A DNA stretch of 64,000 bases from JACKHO01 sp041398745 (GCA_041398745.1 JAWKUB010000003.1:310001-374000), one strand, 5' to 3'. Positions 27,210 to 36,387 are shown, counted from the stretch's first letter. Notes: generated by a model from the letters alone, not told the origin. Program-made: numbers and translations.

Positions 27210-28385
27210 ATGGCATCCGATTCTTCTCATGCATCTCCTGTTGTAGCCAACAGGCACCATTTGGGTGTGGTTGAAACTCACCAGAGGGAAGCGGAAATTA
27301 ACAAGTTGTTCCGCGCTCAAATCAAAATGGAAGCGTCCGACTTGCACCTGCAGGTCAACAAACCTCCTATGATGCGAATCAAAGGGGAAATCCGGGAACT
27401 GAAAATGGATCCCATCGGCGAACAGGAAATGTGGGACCTGTTCCTGGAAATCATGGATGATCGGAACAAGGAAATTATGGCCACGACCGGCGGTGCCGAC
27501 TTCGCCCACGTGGTCCCCTACGAAGGACGCAACTGGCGTTTTCGTGTCAACCTGCTGAAGCAGCTAGGAAAGCCGGGACTGGTGGCACGTAAGGTGGAAC
27601 AAAGTATTCCGCCTTTCGAAGGTTTGTACCTGCCCCCCATCATGGAAGAACTCTGTAAGTTCGACCAGGGAATGGTACTGCTGGCTGGGGTGACTGGATC
27701 GGGCAAGTCAACGACCATTGCCTCGATGCTGAACTGGGTGAATGCGAATTATCGCAAGCATCTTCTAACCATTGAAGACCCCATTGAATTCGTGTACACG
27801 CCCGACAAGTGTCTGATCAATCAGCGAGAAATCGGGATGGACGTCATCGACTTCCATGTCGCCATGAAGCACGCGGTGCGAGAAGACCCCGACATCATGC
27901 TGGTGGGGGAAATGCGTGACCGGGAAACATTCGAAACCGCCATCCACGCGGCGGAAACGGGACACCTGGTGTTCGGAACCATCCACGCCCCAAGTGCTCC
28001 AGGTACCATTGGCCGTATTCTCGACCTGTTCCCACAAGCCATGCACAGTGCCATTCGCGCGAGTATGGGGATGAACATGAAGGCCATTGTCGGTCAGAAA
28101 CTGCTCAAGACAATTGTCGACAAGCCTTCTCGCGTGCCCATTGTGGAAGTCATGCGGTTTAATCCCACCGTGCGTAAGCTCGTCATGGAAGAAGAAGACC
28201 AGAAACTTTCGTCCGCAATTCGACTCGGTAAAGATGAAGGAATGCAGTTGTTCAACGATTCGTTGTACAGCTTCATTCAGCGCGAGCTCATTAGTCCACA
28301 AGCGGCATTTGAAATTTCTCCCAACGTGGAAGAACTGAAAATGATGATTAAGGGAATTGCCGTGAAGGCGTCGGCGATTCTTTAG
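27210..28385 (+). CDS. PilT-like ATPase of the second motor cluster
   Basis: 391 residues from the ATG at 27210. Core motifs: Walker A GVTGSGKSTT near 159-168, Asp box TIEDPIEFVYT, Walker B IMLVGEMRD near 228-236, His box GHLVFGTIHAPSA. No Cys zinc site, which fits PilT rather than PilB. The first 25 residues differ from the minus-strand PilT at 513-1631, and the C-terminus lacks the acidic tail, so this is a paralogue. It precedes the membrane-anchored GspE gene by 34 bases on the same strand and is probably co-transcribed. Confidence 0.88.
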   Translation: MASDSSHASPVVANRHHLGVVETHQREAEINKLFRAQIKMEASDLHLQVNKPPMMRIKGEIRELKMDPIGEQEMWDLFLEIMDDRNKEIMATTGGADFAHVVPYEGRNWRFRVNLLKQLGKPGLVARKVEQSIPPFEGLYLPPIMEELCKFDQGMVLLAGVTGSGKSTTIASMLNWVNANYRKHLLTIEDPIEFVYTPDKCLINQREIGMDVIDFHVAMKHAVREDPDIMLVGEMRDRETFETAIHAAETGHLVFGTIHAPSAPGTIGRILDLFPQAMHSAIRASMGMNMKAIVGQKLLKTIVDKPSRVPIVEVMRFNPTVRKLVMEEEDQKLSSAIRLGKDEGMQLFNDSLYSFIQRELISPQAAFEISPNVEELKMMIKGIAVKASAIL

Positions 28386-28419
28386 TGGTGTTGAGAAACG
28401 GCCCCCCTGGGCGTTTGGA

Positions 28420-30378
28420 ATGGAAGCAGACAGGAGTCAGGCAGACGCGGTGACAGGTCAATTGGCAAGCAGTGAATCGGAAACGGCGAAACAGTGGCTC
28501 ACGTCACTGTGGCGTTCTCTGATTGCAATCGTCGCAATTTGCCTCCTGCTGCTTGTTCTATCATCCACAGTTCTCGCTCAAGGCGAGGCCGCGCCAGTTC
28601 CGCAACCGGTAACACCACCCACAGCAGTCACTCCGCCGGATGTTGGCCAGAGCTCCATTTCACAGGTCGGGAAATTCCCGGCCCCGCCCGATCCCTTCGT
28701 GCGGGGCAACTTTGTTCCATCCCGTCCCGACCATCCTGGATTCAAGGTCCAGCAGTATCCGCAAGTCGGATTCTACCTGTCGACGTTCAAGCTGCTCATC
28801 CTGATCGCGGTATTCGCATTCTGGTTGCACTATTCTAACTGGGTACACACCGACAGTCGGGGACTGCAGGTTCGACCGGAGCACTGGAACTCGCTCATGG
28901 TTGTGGGTGGAGTCGCGGGATTTGTCGGCGTGCTCATTGTCCCCATGTTCATTGGCGGATTCCTCACCATGGCTGCAGCTATTGGGGCACCGCTCGGATT
29001 CTATATTCGGGAACGAAATCAGAATGTTCCTGAAAGCCGCCGGGTGATGACGCCCGCTCACATTCGCAAGTGGACGATTCGCCAGCTTGCGAAAATCGGT
29101 ATTCATATTGGAAATGGAGAACAAATTGATGAAGGCAAGGGCCCGCCAATTCAATTCATCGGAAAGACCAGAACCGGCAAGCGGGACGATTCGAAGTCCG
29201 CTCAGGTTGAAGCGTCCAAGGGATATCGAGCTGCCAAAGAACTGGTGTATGACGCCATTTTGCGTCGGTCGACCGATATCCACCTCGAACCAAAGGATGA
29301 TGAACTTTCCATTCGACTGCGGATCGACGGCGTGATGTATCCCGCGGAACCGTTCGACAAAGTGGTGGGCGACGCGGTCGTCAACATTGTCAAAGTGCTG
29401 TGCGCTATGGACATCACCGAACGCCGCCGGTCGCAGGATGGTAGCTTTGGAGCGATTCTTGATGGGCGGGAAATTGACTTCCGTGTGGCGTCTCAGGGGA
29501 CACGACATGGTGAAAAAGTCAGTATGCGTATTCTTGACCAGGCCAACAGCGTCAGCCATTTGGATGACCTGGGAATGCGGAAGCAAATGCAGTCCGCAAT
29601 CAATGACGTTATCAATCAGCCACACGGCCTGCTGCTGGTATGCGGTCCGACGGGGGCTGGTAAATCGACCACACTGTACGCAGGCATTAACTCGATCGAT
29701 GCCTACGAACGCAACATCATTACCATTGAAGATCCCATCGAATACAAGATGGAGAACGTCACCCAAATCGAAATCAATCAGAAGGCGGGCCAAACGTTTG
29801 GCCAGTCGCTCCGCAGCGTGCTGCGACAAGATCCCGACGTCGTCATGATTGGTGAAATTCGTGACGAAGAAACAGCGAAAATCGCATGTCAGGCGGCCAA
29901 CACGGGGCACATGGTGTTCTCCACCGTTCACGCGAACGACACCATTACGGCGCTCTATCGATTACTCGACTTGGGGGTTGAGCCTTTCATGGTTTCAACA
30001 TCTGTGTCGGCCATACTCGCGCAGCGACTGGCCCGCCGACTCTGTGTGCATTGCCGCGAGGCATATCACCCCAATCCAGAGTTGTTGAAAGCAGTCGGGC
30101 TGCCGCCGGAAAAGGTGAAGCAGTTCTATCGACCAGGAAGCAACAGCAAGGCGGTGTGCACCCACTGCAATGGCCTTGGGTATTTCGGACGTGTGGGCAT
30201 TTTTGAGTTGTTAACCATTACCGAACGTATGCGCGAGATGATTCGCGAAAAATCTTCGGTGACGGCCATTCGCAATGAAGCCCGCAAGAATGGTATGCTC
30301 TACATGCAAGAGGAGGGATTAAGGTTGGTTGTTCGAGGAATCACATCGGTCGATGAGGTGCGGCGAGTGGTCAAATAG
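28420..30378 (+). CDS. GspE/PilB-type ATPase with N-terminal membrane segments
   Basis: 652 residues. The first 200 are unlike normal GspE: hydrophobic segments at about 30-52 (LIAIVAICLLLLVLSSTVLA), 118-138 (FKLLILIAVFAFWLHYS) and 158-195 (LMVVGGVAGFVGVLIVPMF, then a Gly/Ala-rich stretch), with a Pro-rich 55-90 region between. An ATPase core follows: Walker A GPTGAGKSTTLY near 409, Walker B VVMIGEIRD near 473, and a tetracysteine zinc site (CVHC near 542, CTHC near 580). The MshEN domain is missing. It follows the PilT-like gene and precedes the L7/L12-tail-like gene. Role: membrane-anchored assembly or secretion motor (inferred). Confidence 0.87.
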   Translation: MEADRSQADAVTGQLASSESETAKQWLTSLWRSLIAIVAICLLLLVLSSTVLAQGEAAPVPQPVTPPTAVTPPDVGQSSISQVGKFPAPPDPFVRGNFVPSRPDHPGFKVQQYPQVGFYLSTFKLLILIAVFAFWLHYSNWVHTDSRGLQVRPEHWNSLMVVGGVAGFVGVLIVPMFIGGFLTMAAAIGAPLGFYIRERNQNVPESRRVMTPAHIRKWTIRQLAKIGIHIGNGEQIDEGKGPPIQFIGKTRTGKRDDSKSAQVEASKGYRAAKELVYDAILRRSTDIHLEPKDDELSIRLRIDGVMYPAEPFDKVVGDAVVNIVKVLCAMDITERRRSQDGSFGAILDGREIDFRVASQGTRHGEKVSMRILDQANSVSHLDDLGMRKQMQSAINDVINQPHGLLLVCGPTGAGKSTTLYAGINSIDAYERNIITIEDPIEYKMENVTQIEINQKAGQTFGQSLRSVLRQDPDVVMIGEIRDEETAKIACQAANTGHMVFSTVHANDTITALYRLLDLGVEPFMVSTSVSAILAQRLARRLCVHCREAYHPNPELLKAVGLPPEKVKQFYRPGSNSKAVCTHCNGLGYFGRVGIFELLTITERMREMIREKSSVTAIRNEARKNGMLYMQEEGLRLVVRGITSVDEVRRVVK

Positions 30379-30489
30379 ACTTGGCTCGCCAGCCCCAGTG
30401 ATACGTTGTGTGAGAATCGGGCTGTCAGCAAAATGACTTTTGACAAAACTTGACTCGCAATTACGTTTCACATCCGACAGGAGATTCCA

Positions 30490-30813
30490 ATGCCGCTATT
30501 CGAAATTGAAACCAACGCTCACATCATGATTGGCTGGGCCGCTGACGAAGAGGGCGCTAAGGCGTTTGCTCAAGAGCACTACCCGGAAGAAGAAGTCACC
30601 CGCATGACCAAGCGTCCTCGTGACGTGTGGGTAATTTCCAAGCGTCTGCTCGGAATTGAAGGTAATGTCGACCCCTGCGACACCGCCCGCGATTGTCTTG
30701 CCAAAGCCGCTGGCGACAAAGTCCACGCCATTCGTTTGTACATGCACGAAACCGGCTCCGATTTGCACGAAGCACAGAAAGCCATTGAGACGAATATGTC
30801 TCTCGGTTGGTAG
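30490..30813 (+). CDS. Small protein with L7/L12 C-terminal-like domain
   Basis: 107 residues, ATG with CAGGAG upstream. The C-terminal DKVHAIRLYMHETGSDLHEA repeats the pattern K-x-AI-x-LYR/M-x-x-TG-x-x-LxEAKxAIE of the ribosomal protein L7/L12 C-terminal domain, but there is no L7/L12 N-terminal dimerisation part; the N-terminus MPLFEIETNAHIMIGWAADE is different. No membrane segment. L7/L12 tails elsewhere bind GTPases; what this one binds is unknown. It sits between the GspE and sigma-factor genes on the same strand. Confidence 0.72.
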   Translation: MPLFEIETNAHIMIGWAADEEGAKAFAQEHYPEEEVTRMTKRPRDVWVISKRLLGIEGNVDPCDTARDCLAKAAGDKVHAIRLYMHETGSDLHEAQKAIETNMSLGW

Positions 30814-30877
30814 TCTACTGTAATTGGAATTTGTTGACTCGGTGAAGAAAGGTGGGACACGGAGGGCCGATGCGTTG

Positions 30878-31477
30878 ATGAACGAATCCTCGGGTTCCGG
30901 TCCCGCCACATGGGTCCATCATTTGAAGTCCGGGCAGGCCGAAGGTCTGAACGAACTCTGGGCGAGGTTTTATGACCGCCTTGTCCACCACTCGAAAGGT
31001 CGTGTTCGAAGTGTCGGCATGAACGGCATTGACGAAGAGTCGGTGGCGTGTAGTGTCTTTGAGAGCATTTGGAGGGCTGCATCCGAAGGACGGCTGGAAA
31101 GCATTCAAAGTTGCGACGAACTCTGGTGGTGGCTGTTGAGTGCGGCGCATCGCAAAATTGTTGATCACACCCGTCGCGCCACGGCGCTCAAACGTGGTGG
31201 CGGTGAATATGTTGCAGACCTTGGCGACGCTCAGGCGTTGCAACAACTCTTGAGCAATGAGCCAACTCCCGAGTACTTGACTATTCTTTCTGAAGAATAT
31301 GAACGCGGAATGGCCATTTTAGATGATGAACAACTAAAACGAATTGCGGTTCTTAAAGTGTCCGGGGCCACCAACGAAGAAATCTGCGAAGAGTTGGTAA
31401 TCGCCCCGGCAACTGTGACACGCAAATTGCGGAGGATTTACGAAATCTGGCGGGTAGCGGGTGAGCAGGAAACGTGA
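30878..31477 (+). CDS. ECF-type RNA polymerase sigma factor
   Basis: 199 residues from an ATG at 30878; a TTG further up is open but less likely. Region 2 is represented by WARFYDRLVHHSKGRVRS and ESVACSVFESIWRAASEG, and region 4 by RIAVLKVSGATNEEICEELV and APATVTRKLRRIYEIWRVAG, a helix-turn-helix for -35 recognition. It overlaps the kinase start by 4 bases (GTGA), a planctomycete arrangement in which the kinase is thought to act with the sigma factor. No anti-sigma gene is adjacent. Confidence 0.83.
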   Translation: MNESSGSGPATWVHHLKSGQAEGLNELWARFYDRLVHHSKGRVRSVGMNGIDEESVACSVFESIWRAASEGRLESIQSCDELWWWLLSAAHRKIVDHTRRATALKRGGGEYVADLGDAQALQQLLSNEPTPEYLTILSEEYERGMAILDDEQLKRIAVLKVSGATNEEICEELVIAPATVTRKLRRIYEIWRVAGEQET

Positions 31478-33672
31478 ACGAAACGAATCGACAAAACGAA
31501 TCTTCTTCAATGGACGCAATCCATGAAGTTGACGTTCTGTGCGATGAATTTGAGTCCGAGTGGAAGCAGGGACGGACTCCACAAATCGTCGAATTTCTCC
31601 ATCGAACGGACAGCAGTTTAGTAGAAAGCTTGCTGGCGGAGTTGGTCAAGCTGGACCTTTACTATCGGGAACTCAACGGCGAAACACCTTCGCTCGCCGA
31701 TTATGAAACTCAATTCCCCGATTACAAAGAGGTGCTTAGGTCGCTTGAAGCACAAATCCCAACATACATTGTCCAGCCTCGACGATTGGGTACGTTTCTC
31801 CTTAAGCGGCACGTCGGGCGCGGCGGATTTGGTGATGTCTGGGACGCGTTCGATACGAAACTTCAGCGGCGCGTAGCCTTGAAGACACCGCGCGATCGCG
31901 AGGTCGATCCTGCGCACCTTCGCCTCTTTCTGCGAGAAGCCCGCGCCGTAGCGCAGATTGAGCATCCCCATGTTGTTCGCGTCTATGAGCAGGGAGAAGT
32001 GAACGGCAGGGCCTACATTGCCGCAGAGTTTGTGGATGGTCCGACGCTGGCACGCTGGGTGAAATGGCACGACGTCGATGCCGCTGAGGCGGCCCGTATT
32101 TGTCGGGATATTGCTCTAGGGCTAGTGGCTGCCCACGCTGCTGGCGTAGTGCACCGCGATTTGAAACCGGGCAACGTCCTGATGGCAGCTGGTGATGTCC
32201 CCAAGATTGTTGACTTTGGTTTAGCAAAACGGCTTGATGGCACAACCACCATTGGGCAGCCCGGGACCATCTTGGGAACGTTTGCCTACATGAGCCCGGA
32301 GCAGGCACGAGGAAACCAGTATGTCGACGGCCGTTCCGATGTCTATTCGCTGGGGGCCATACTTTATGAATTGCTGACGCACCGGACCGTATTCAAAGGG
32401 ACGGCTCAGGAACTGTTAGATCAAATCTATCACCGAGAACCGGCAGCGCCTCGGACGTTGAATCAGACCATTCCTCAAGATTTGGAAACGATTTGCCTGA
32501 AAGCAATTTCCAAGCTTCCGGCCGATCGATACCAGACTGCACAGCAATTGGTTGACGACCTCAACCGGTTTCTGAATGGCGAGCCTGTTCTGGCCCGTCG
32601 TGTTGGTTTGGTCGAACGTTCCTGGCGGTGGATTCGGACACACAAGGCGTGGTCAGCGTTGGTAGGGACCGTCGGTGTCGCCGCATTGGCTCTGGCTGGT
32701 ATTGGCTGGCAACGCTTCGAAGAGTACCGAGCTGCGCGGCAGGTCGTAACGCTCAAGACTGAACCTCCGGGAGCGAAGGTTGTCTTTGTCCCGCTCGACC
32801 CACGTACAGGGGAACCTGTTCCGGAAAAGAAGGTGAAGGCCGGAAAGAGTCCAGTTAGACAGCGGTTGCTTCCAGGTGACTACCTCGTCGTGACCTATGT
32901 AGACGACGAATTCTTCCATGAGGTGTACCGACATGTGCCCGACAAGGGGGCAATGAATTCGCTGAAATACCACCAGCGTCATCGAAACTGGGAAGTACTC
33001 GGTGGTGATGTCATCGAGTTACCGAGCGTGACTCTGCATGTACAGCCATTTGTGGCGGCGAACATGGTGAAACCGTTTGCCGGAGCAGAGTATGTCATTG
33101 CCGAAACGGAATTCACTCTTGTCGACTACCACAAGACGCTCAACACGGACCAGCAGCCCAAGGGCAATGGCTGCATTGTCATTCCGTCAGATGACTGGGC
33201 ATTACGTTGCACGGCATTCGATGACGCCATGGGGATTGCTGAACGCGCGGGAGGAAGGCTGCCCACGCTGTTCGAGCTTCAGGCATGCCTCGGTCGCACT
33301 CAAATTGCTCATGAGAGCAGTATTGACCCCAACCACCCAGTTGGTGAAGGTGATGCTCGCAGGACGTCTGATGGAATTATCATTTACGGTCTGACCTCGA
33401 ACGTGGCCGAATGGACGATATCCTTTTCGCCCAATTTGCCTGAAGTCATTGAACTCGAAGTAGACCCTCCGTTCGAAATTGTTGGTGCCCCTCCATTCCA
33501 ATTTGCTGGACCCGAAGCAGGCAGTAGCCGCATTGTATTCGGGCCACTCAGCGATGATGAAATGAATAGCCCGACCGATGCCAATCACAATCGTATGTTC
33601 TTCCGCAACACCTGGAGAAACGACTTGGGGCTACGCCTCGCCCGAAGCATAGCCCCACGATTCACCGATTAG
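31474..33672 (+). CDS. Membrane Ser/Thr protein kinase with FGE-like C-terminus
   Basis: 732 residues from a GTG overlapping the sigma-factor stop. Kinase domain about 105-365: G-loop GRGGFG (115-120), Lys137, HRDLKPGN (227-234), DFG (247-249), SPEQARG. One membrane segment at about 393-411. The exported part has a PEGA-like segment (LKTEPPGAKVVFV, LLPGDYLVVTYVD) and a C-terminal region with GGRLPTLFELQACLG, SNVAEWTISF and RNDLGLRLARS that resembles the formylglycine-generating enzyme fold. The active-site Cys pair of true FGE is not evident, so it is likely a ligand-binding domain. Probably transmits an outside signal to the sigma factor. Confidence 0.9.
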   Translation: MNETNRQNESSSMDAIHEVDVLCDEFESEWKQGRTPQIVEFLHRTDSSLVESLLAELVKLDLYYRELNGETPSLADYETQFPDYKEVLRSLEAQIPTYIVQPRRLGTFLLKRHVGRGGFGDVWDAFDTKLQRRVALKTPRDREVDPAHLRLFLREARAVAQIEHPHVVRVYEQGEVNGRAYIAAEFVDGPTLARWVKWHDVDAAEAARICRDIALGLVAAHAAGVVHRDLKPGNVLMAAGDVPKIVDFGLAKRLDGTTTIGQPGTILGTFAYMSPEQARGNQYVDGRSDVYSLGAILYELLTHRTVFKGTAQELLDQIYHREPAAPRTLNQTIPQDLETICLKAISKLPADRYQTAQQLVDDLNRFLNGEPVLARRVGLVERSWRWIRTHKAWSALVGTVGVAALALAGIGWQRFEEYRAARQVVTLKTEPPGAKVVFVPLDPRTGEPVPEKKVKAGKSPVRQRLLPGDYLVVTYVDDEFFHEVYRHVPDKGAMNSLKYHQRHRNWEVLGGDVIELPSVTLHVQPFVAANMVKPFAGAEYVIAETEFTLVDYHKTLNTDQQPKGNGCIVIPSDDWALRCTAFDDAMGIAERAGGRLPTLFELQACLGRTQIAHESSIDPNHPVGEGDARRTSDGIIIYGLTSNVAEWTISFSPNLPEVIELEVDPPFEIVGAPPFQFAGPEAGSSRIVFGPLSDDEMNSPTDANHNRMFFRNTWRNDLGLRLARSIAPRFTD

Positions 33673-33693
33673 ATTTGGTGAGAACCGACTGCC

Positions 33694-34488
33694 TTAAAAC
33701 GGAATTGCCCGTTGGGTAATGACTTGATACTCCGTTCCACCGAGCATCACCTTAATGCATTTCGTAACTCTCATTCCGTGTGGACAATCGGCCGCGGGGA
33801 CAGGAGTGACATCGCTCGAGGGAATGGTGATGGTATCAGCAGCATGCGGCCTAACTTGCTGGCCAACGCCAACGGTGTACGGTCCCCCTGCTGGCTGGGT
33901 GACCCTCGGGCACATTGCCGGAGTCAGCACATACTTGTGCAGCTTCACGGTAATCCTTTGGGCTCCCATGTCATCAAGTTCAACGATCGCGAAGATTGGA
34001 TCGCCAACCGACTCAGTTCCGCTCTCGCAAAGCACGGTTGGTTGGATGTCTCTCTCGAAGATGTTTGAGAAACCGTTGCAGCGAAGTTGGTCTTCGGATC
34101 CGGAGCCCGTCCGCGCTTTCCCGTCCTTACCAACGCGTACGATATCTTTCCTTGCGACAGCGATGCAGCTGTTGCAGGTTGGTGGCATCCCCGAACTGCA
34201 ATTTTGAGGAGGATACGGACCAGCGTCAGAAGATGTGTCATAGTTGACATACTGCACTGCACCGTCGTTCGTGCAGTATTGTGAATAATAGGAATAGTAG
34301 GTCGTCCCTCCGCTCGTCCAAGTAGCCCACCGCCATTTCAGGCACATGCAAGCGTCTGAAGTTGGTTGAGGGCTCTTATTCTCAGGGCAACAAGGCTTGG
34401 TTTGCGATGGGTGTTCCTGACCGAGTAATGGTGAAGCAAAAGCAAGAGTCAATGTCGTCGCGAAAAGCAGTTTCTTCAGGAGCTGCAT
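33694..34488 (-). CDS. Cysteine-rich exported protein
   Basis: 264 residues from the ATG at 34488. A signal peptide (MQLLKKLLFATTLTLAFASP) is followed by a Cys-rich region: CCPENKSPQPTSDACMCLKW, then CTNDG, NCSSGMPPTCNSC and single Cys residues later, suggesting disulfide bonding after export. The middle has several beta-like strands. I do not recognise the family. It converges on the kinase gene 22 bases away. The 34489-34774 gap to trpE holds a hairpin at 34551-34589. Confidence 0.72.
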   Translation of the reverse strand: MQLLKKLLFATTLTLAFASPLLGQEHPSQTKPCCPENKSPQPTSDACMCLKWRWATWTSGGTTYYSYYSQYCTNDGAVQYVNYDTSSDAGPYPPQNCSSGMPPTCNSCIAVARKDIVRVGKDGKARTGSGSEDQLRCNGFSNIFERDIQPTVLCESGTESVGDPIFAIVELDDMGAQRITVKLHKYVLTPAMCPRVTQPAGGPYTVGVGQQVRPHAADTITIPSSDVTPVPAADCPHGMRVTKCIKVMLGGTEYQVITQRAIPF

Positions 34489-34550
34489 TGGGCCGGGCCT
34501 TTCGGGCTTGTGGTGGAATTCCTTGGTGCGTCTTGATGTCACTAGCCCGC

Positions 34551-34589
34551 CGAGCAGAAATGGGGAGGTTTTTTCCCCAATCCTGCTCG
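34551..34589. other. Long hairpin between trpE and the Cys-rich protein gene
   Basis: CGAGCAGAAATGGGGA pairs with TTCCCCAATCCTGCTCG across a short T-rich loop, a stem of about 15 bases with two mismatches. It lies downstream of trpE on the minus strand and could terminate its transcript, but no run of T follows on that strand. Confidence 0.5.
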
Positions 34590-34774
34590 ACGCTGGATGT
34601 TGGTACAGCGTCCTATTCACTGAACCGATGACCTGCACGAAAGCTGATCAGCAGAATTGCGTATTCTTTCCTGCGGGGATGATCTGGCCGGTCACCGGTG
34701 TATTGAATTCGAACGAACGCCAGACGTTATTGGAGCCGGTGGCTTACACCGATGTCAAATGCTGCACCAGAAGT

Positions 34775-36262
34775 TCAGGAATTCTGCTCCGCAACTTCAA
34801 TGGCCCTGAGCATGCCGCGGGCTTTGTTGAGCGTTTCTTCGTATTCCATGGTCGGAACACTGTCAGCCACAATTCCAGCCCCGGCCTGAACGTAGGCGGT
34901 GCTCCCCTGCATGACGAGAGTTCGCAGGGCAATGCAGGTATCCATGTTGCCCGTGAAGTCCAGATAACCCACCGCACCGGCATATGGACCGCGACGATGT
35001 CGTTCGACTTCGTCAATGATTTCCATCGCGCGAACTTTGGGAGCACCAGAAACCGTGCCAGCGGGCAAGCCGGCTCTCAGTGCATCGAGTGCTGAGAGTT
35101 CCGGTCGCAGTTGCCCGGTGACGTTCGACGTAATGTGCATGACGTGGCTATAGCGCTCGACGACCATGACATCACTCAGTTCGACACTGCCATACTGGGC
35201 AATCCGGCCGACGTCATTGCGTGCCAGGTCGATGAGCATGACGTGTTCGGCACGTTCTTTGGGGTCAGCCAACAGGTCTTCGGCGAGTGCCCGATCCTCA
35301 GCTTCGTTGGCTCCGCGTTTGCGCGTTCCGGCGAGTGGCCTGATGGTGGTTTCACCATCTTCAACGCGAACCATGATCTCCGGGGAACTGCCCACCAGCG
35401 TGACAGATGGAGTCTTCAGCAGAAACATGAACGGGCTGGGATTCACCACACGCAATGCGCGGTAGACATCGAGCGGCTGCGCGGTTGTTTCCAATTGCAG
35501 TCGTTGACTGATGACCACCTGAAATACGTCACCCGCTTTGATGTATTCCTTGCAGTGTTCGACCGCCTGTTCAAATTCTGTCTGTGTGAAATTGGAAGTC
35601 CACTCACGCTGCGAGTCCTTGGGCGGCATGAGGTCATGAATTGAAAGACCATCGGGCCGATTCTGAAGTCGCTGACAAATTGCATCGACGCGTTCGCAGG
35701 CCCGGGCGTATTCGACTTCCAAATCGGGGGCTTCGGCCTTTGCGTGGGCGACGACCAGAATCACCTTCCGGATATGATCGAAGACAATCATTTCGTTGTA
35801 GAACGCGAATGACATGTCCGGCAGTTTACGGTCGTCTTCCGGCGGATTCGGAAGGTTCTCGGAATAGCGCACAACGTCGTACCCGGCGTAACCAACAGCA
35901 CCACCCAGGAAGCGAGGTAGCCCAGGTGGATGTGGTGCCGAATACTCTGCCATCAGGTGGGCGAGTTCATCAAGCGGGTCGGTGACGGTGCGACGTTCTT
36001 CTGTTCCGTCTGCCTTGGTCAGGATGATGTCCCGTCCATACGCTTCAATGCGCTGGAACGGTTCACCGCCCAGAAAGCTGTAGCGACCAACTTTTTCGCC
36101 ACCGACGACACTTTCGAACAGGAACGAATCGCCAGTCCAGCCTGCTTTACAGAATGCACTCACGGGCGTGAGTGTGTCGCTGTAAATTTGACGATAAACC
36201 GGAATCAGCTTCGGGCCGTGCTGCGCCTGGGCAAGAAAGGCGTCGAAATCTGGAGAATGCAT
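34775..36262 (-). CDS. trpE: Anthranilate synthase component I
   Basis: 495 residues. N-terminal part: FLFESVVGGEKVGRYSFLGG, the region that forms the tryptophan feedback site with the N-terminal LLES-like motif. The C-terminal chorismate-binding domain has FEQAVEHCKEYIKAGDVFQV, PSPFMFLLK, PLAGTRKRG, DPKERAEHVMLIDLARNDVG and GAPKVRAMEIIDEVE. It makes anthranilate from chorismate with the TrpG glutaminase, which is not beside it. Transcribed after the purine nucleoside phosphorylase gene across a dispersed repeat. Para-aminobenzoate synthase is the alternative, but length and motifs favour TrpE. Confidence 0.92.
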   Translation of the reverse strand: MHSPDFDAFLAQAQHGPKLIPVYRQIYSDTLTPVSAFCKAGWTGDSFLFESVVGGEKVGRYSFLGGEPFQRIEAYGRDIILTKADGTEERRTVTDPLDELAHLMAEYSAPHPPGLPRFLGGAVGYAGYDVVRYSENLPNPPEDDRKLPDMSFAFYNEMIVFDHIRKVILVVAHAKAEAPDLEVEYARACERVDAICQRLQNRPDGLSIHDLMPPKDSQREWTSNFTQTEFEQAVEHCKEYIKAGDVFQVVISQRLQLETTAQPLDVYRALRVVNPSPFMFLLKTPSVTLVGSSPEIMVRVEDGETTIRPLAGTRKRGANEAEDRALAEDLLADPKERAEHVMLIDLARNDVGRIAQYGSVELSDVMVVERYSHVMHITSNVTGQLRPELSALDALRAGLPAGTVSGAPKVRAMEIIDEVERHRRGPYAGAVGYLDFTGNMDTCIALRTLVMQGSTAYVQAGAGIVADSVPTMEYEETLNKARGMLRAIEVAEQNS

Positions 36263-36280
36263 TGGGCCGAAACTCCGCGT

Positions 36281-36387
36281 TTAGAGCATCTTTCAAACTG
36301 GTATTCGCGTCCTGCCTCGCGGCCACAAGAGTAAACACTCGTGAAAATCGTTGTCGCGGGCGACCGGATGAGCAACCTGCTCTAATC
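36281..36387. repeat. Dispersed intergenic repeat, copy B
   Basis: Matches copy A at 17416-17524 over about 100 bases. Copy B is bounded by an 8-base inverted repeat TTAGAGCA/TGCTCTAA (36281-36288 and 36378-36385), and its right end abuts the phosphorylase stop codon at 36386. Near that end are short stems, GAGCAACCTGCTC-like and GTCGCGGGCGACCGG. It lies between punA and trpE on the minus strand. Confidence 0.75.

Noticed and set aside
28660..29931. A 423-codon minus-strand open frame inside the GspE/PilB gene
   Set aside because: The opposite strand has Walker and Cys motifs; this frame has none.
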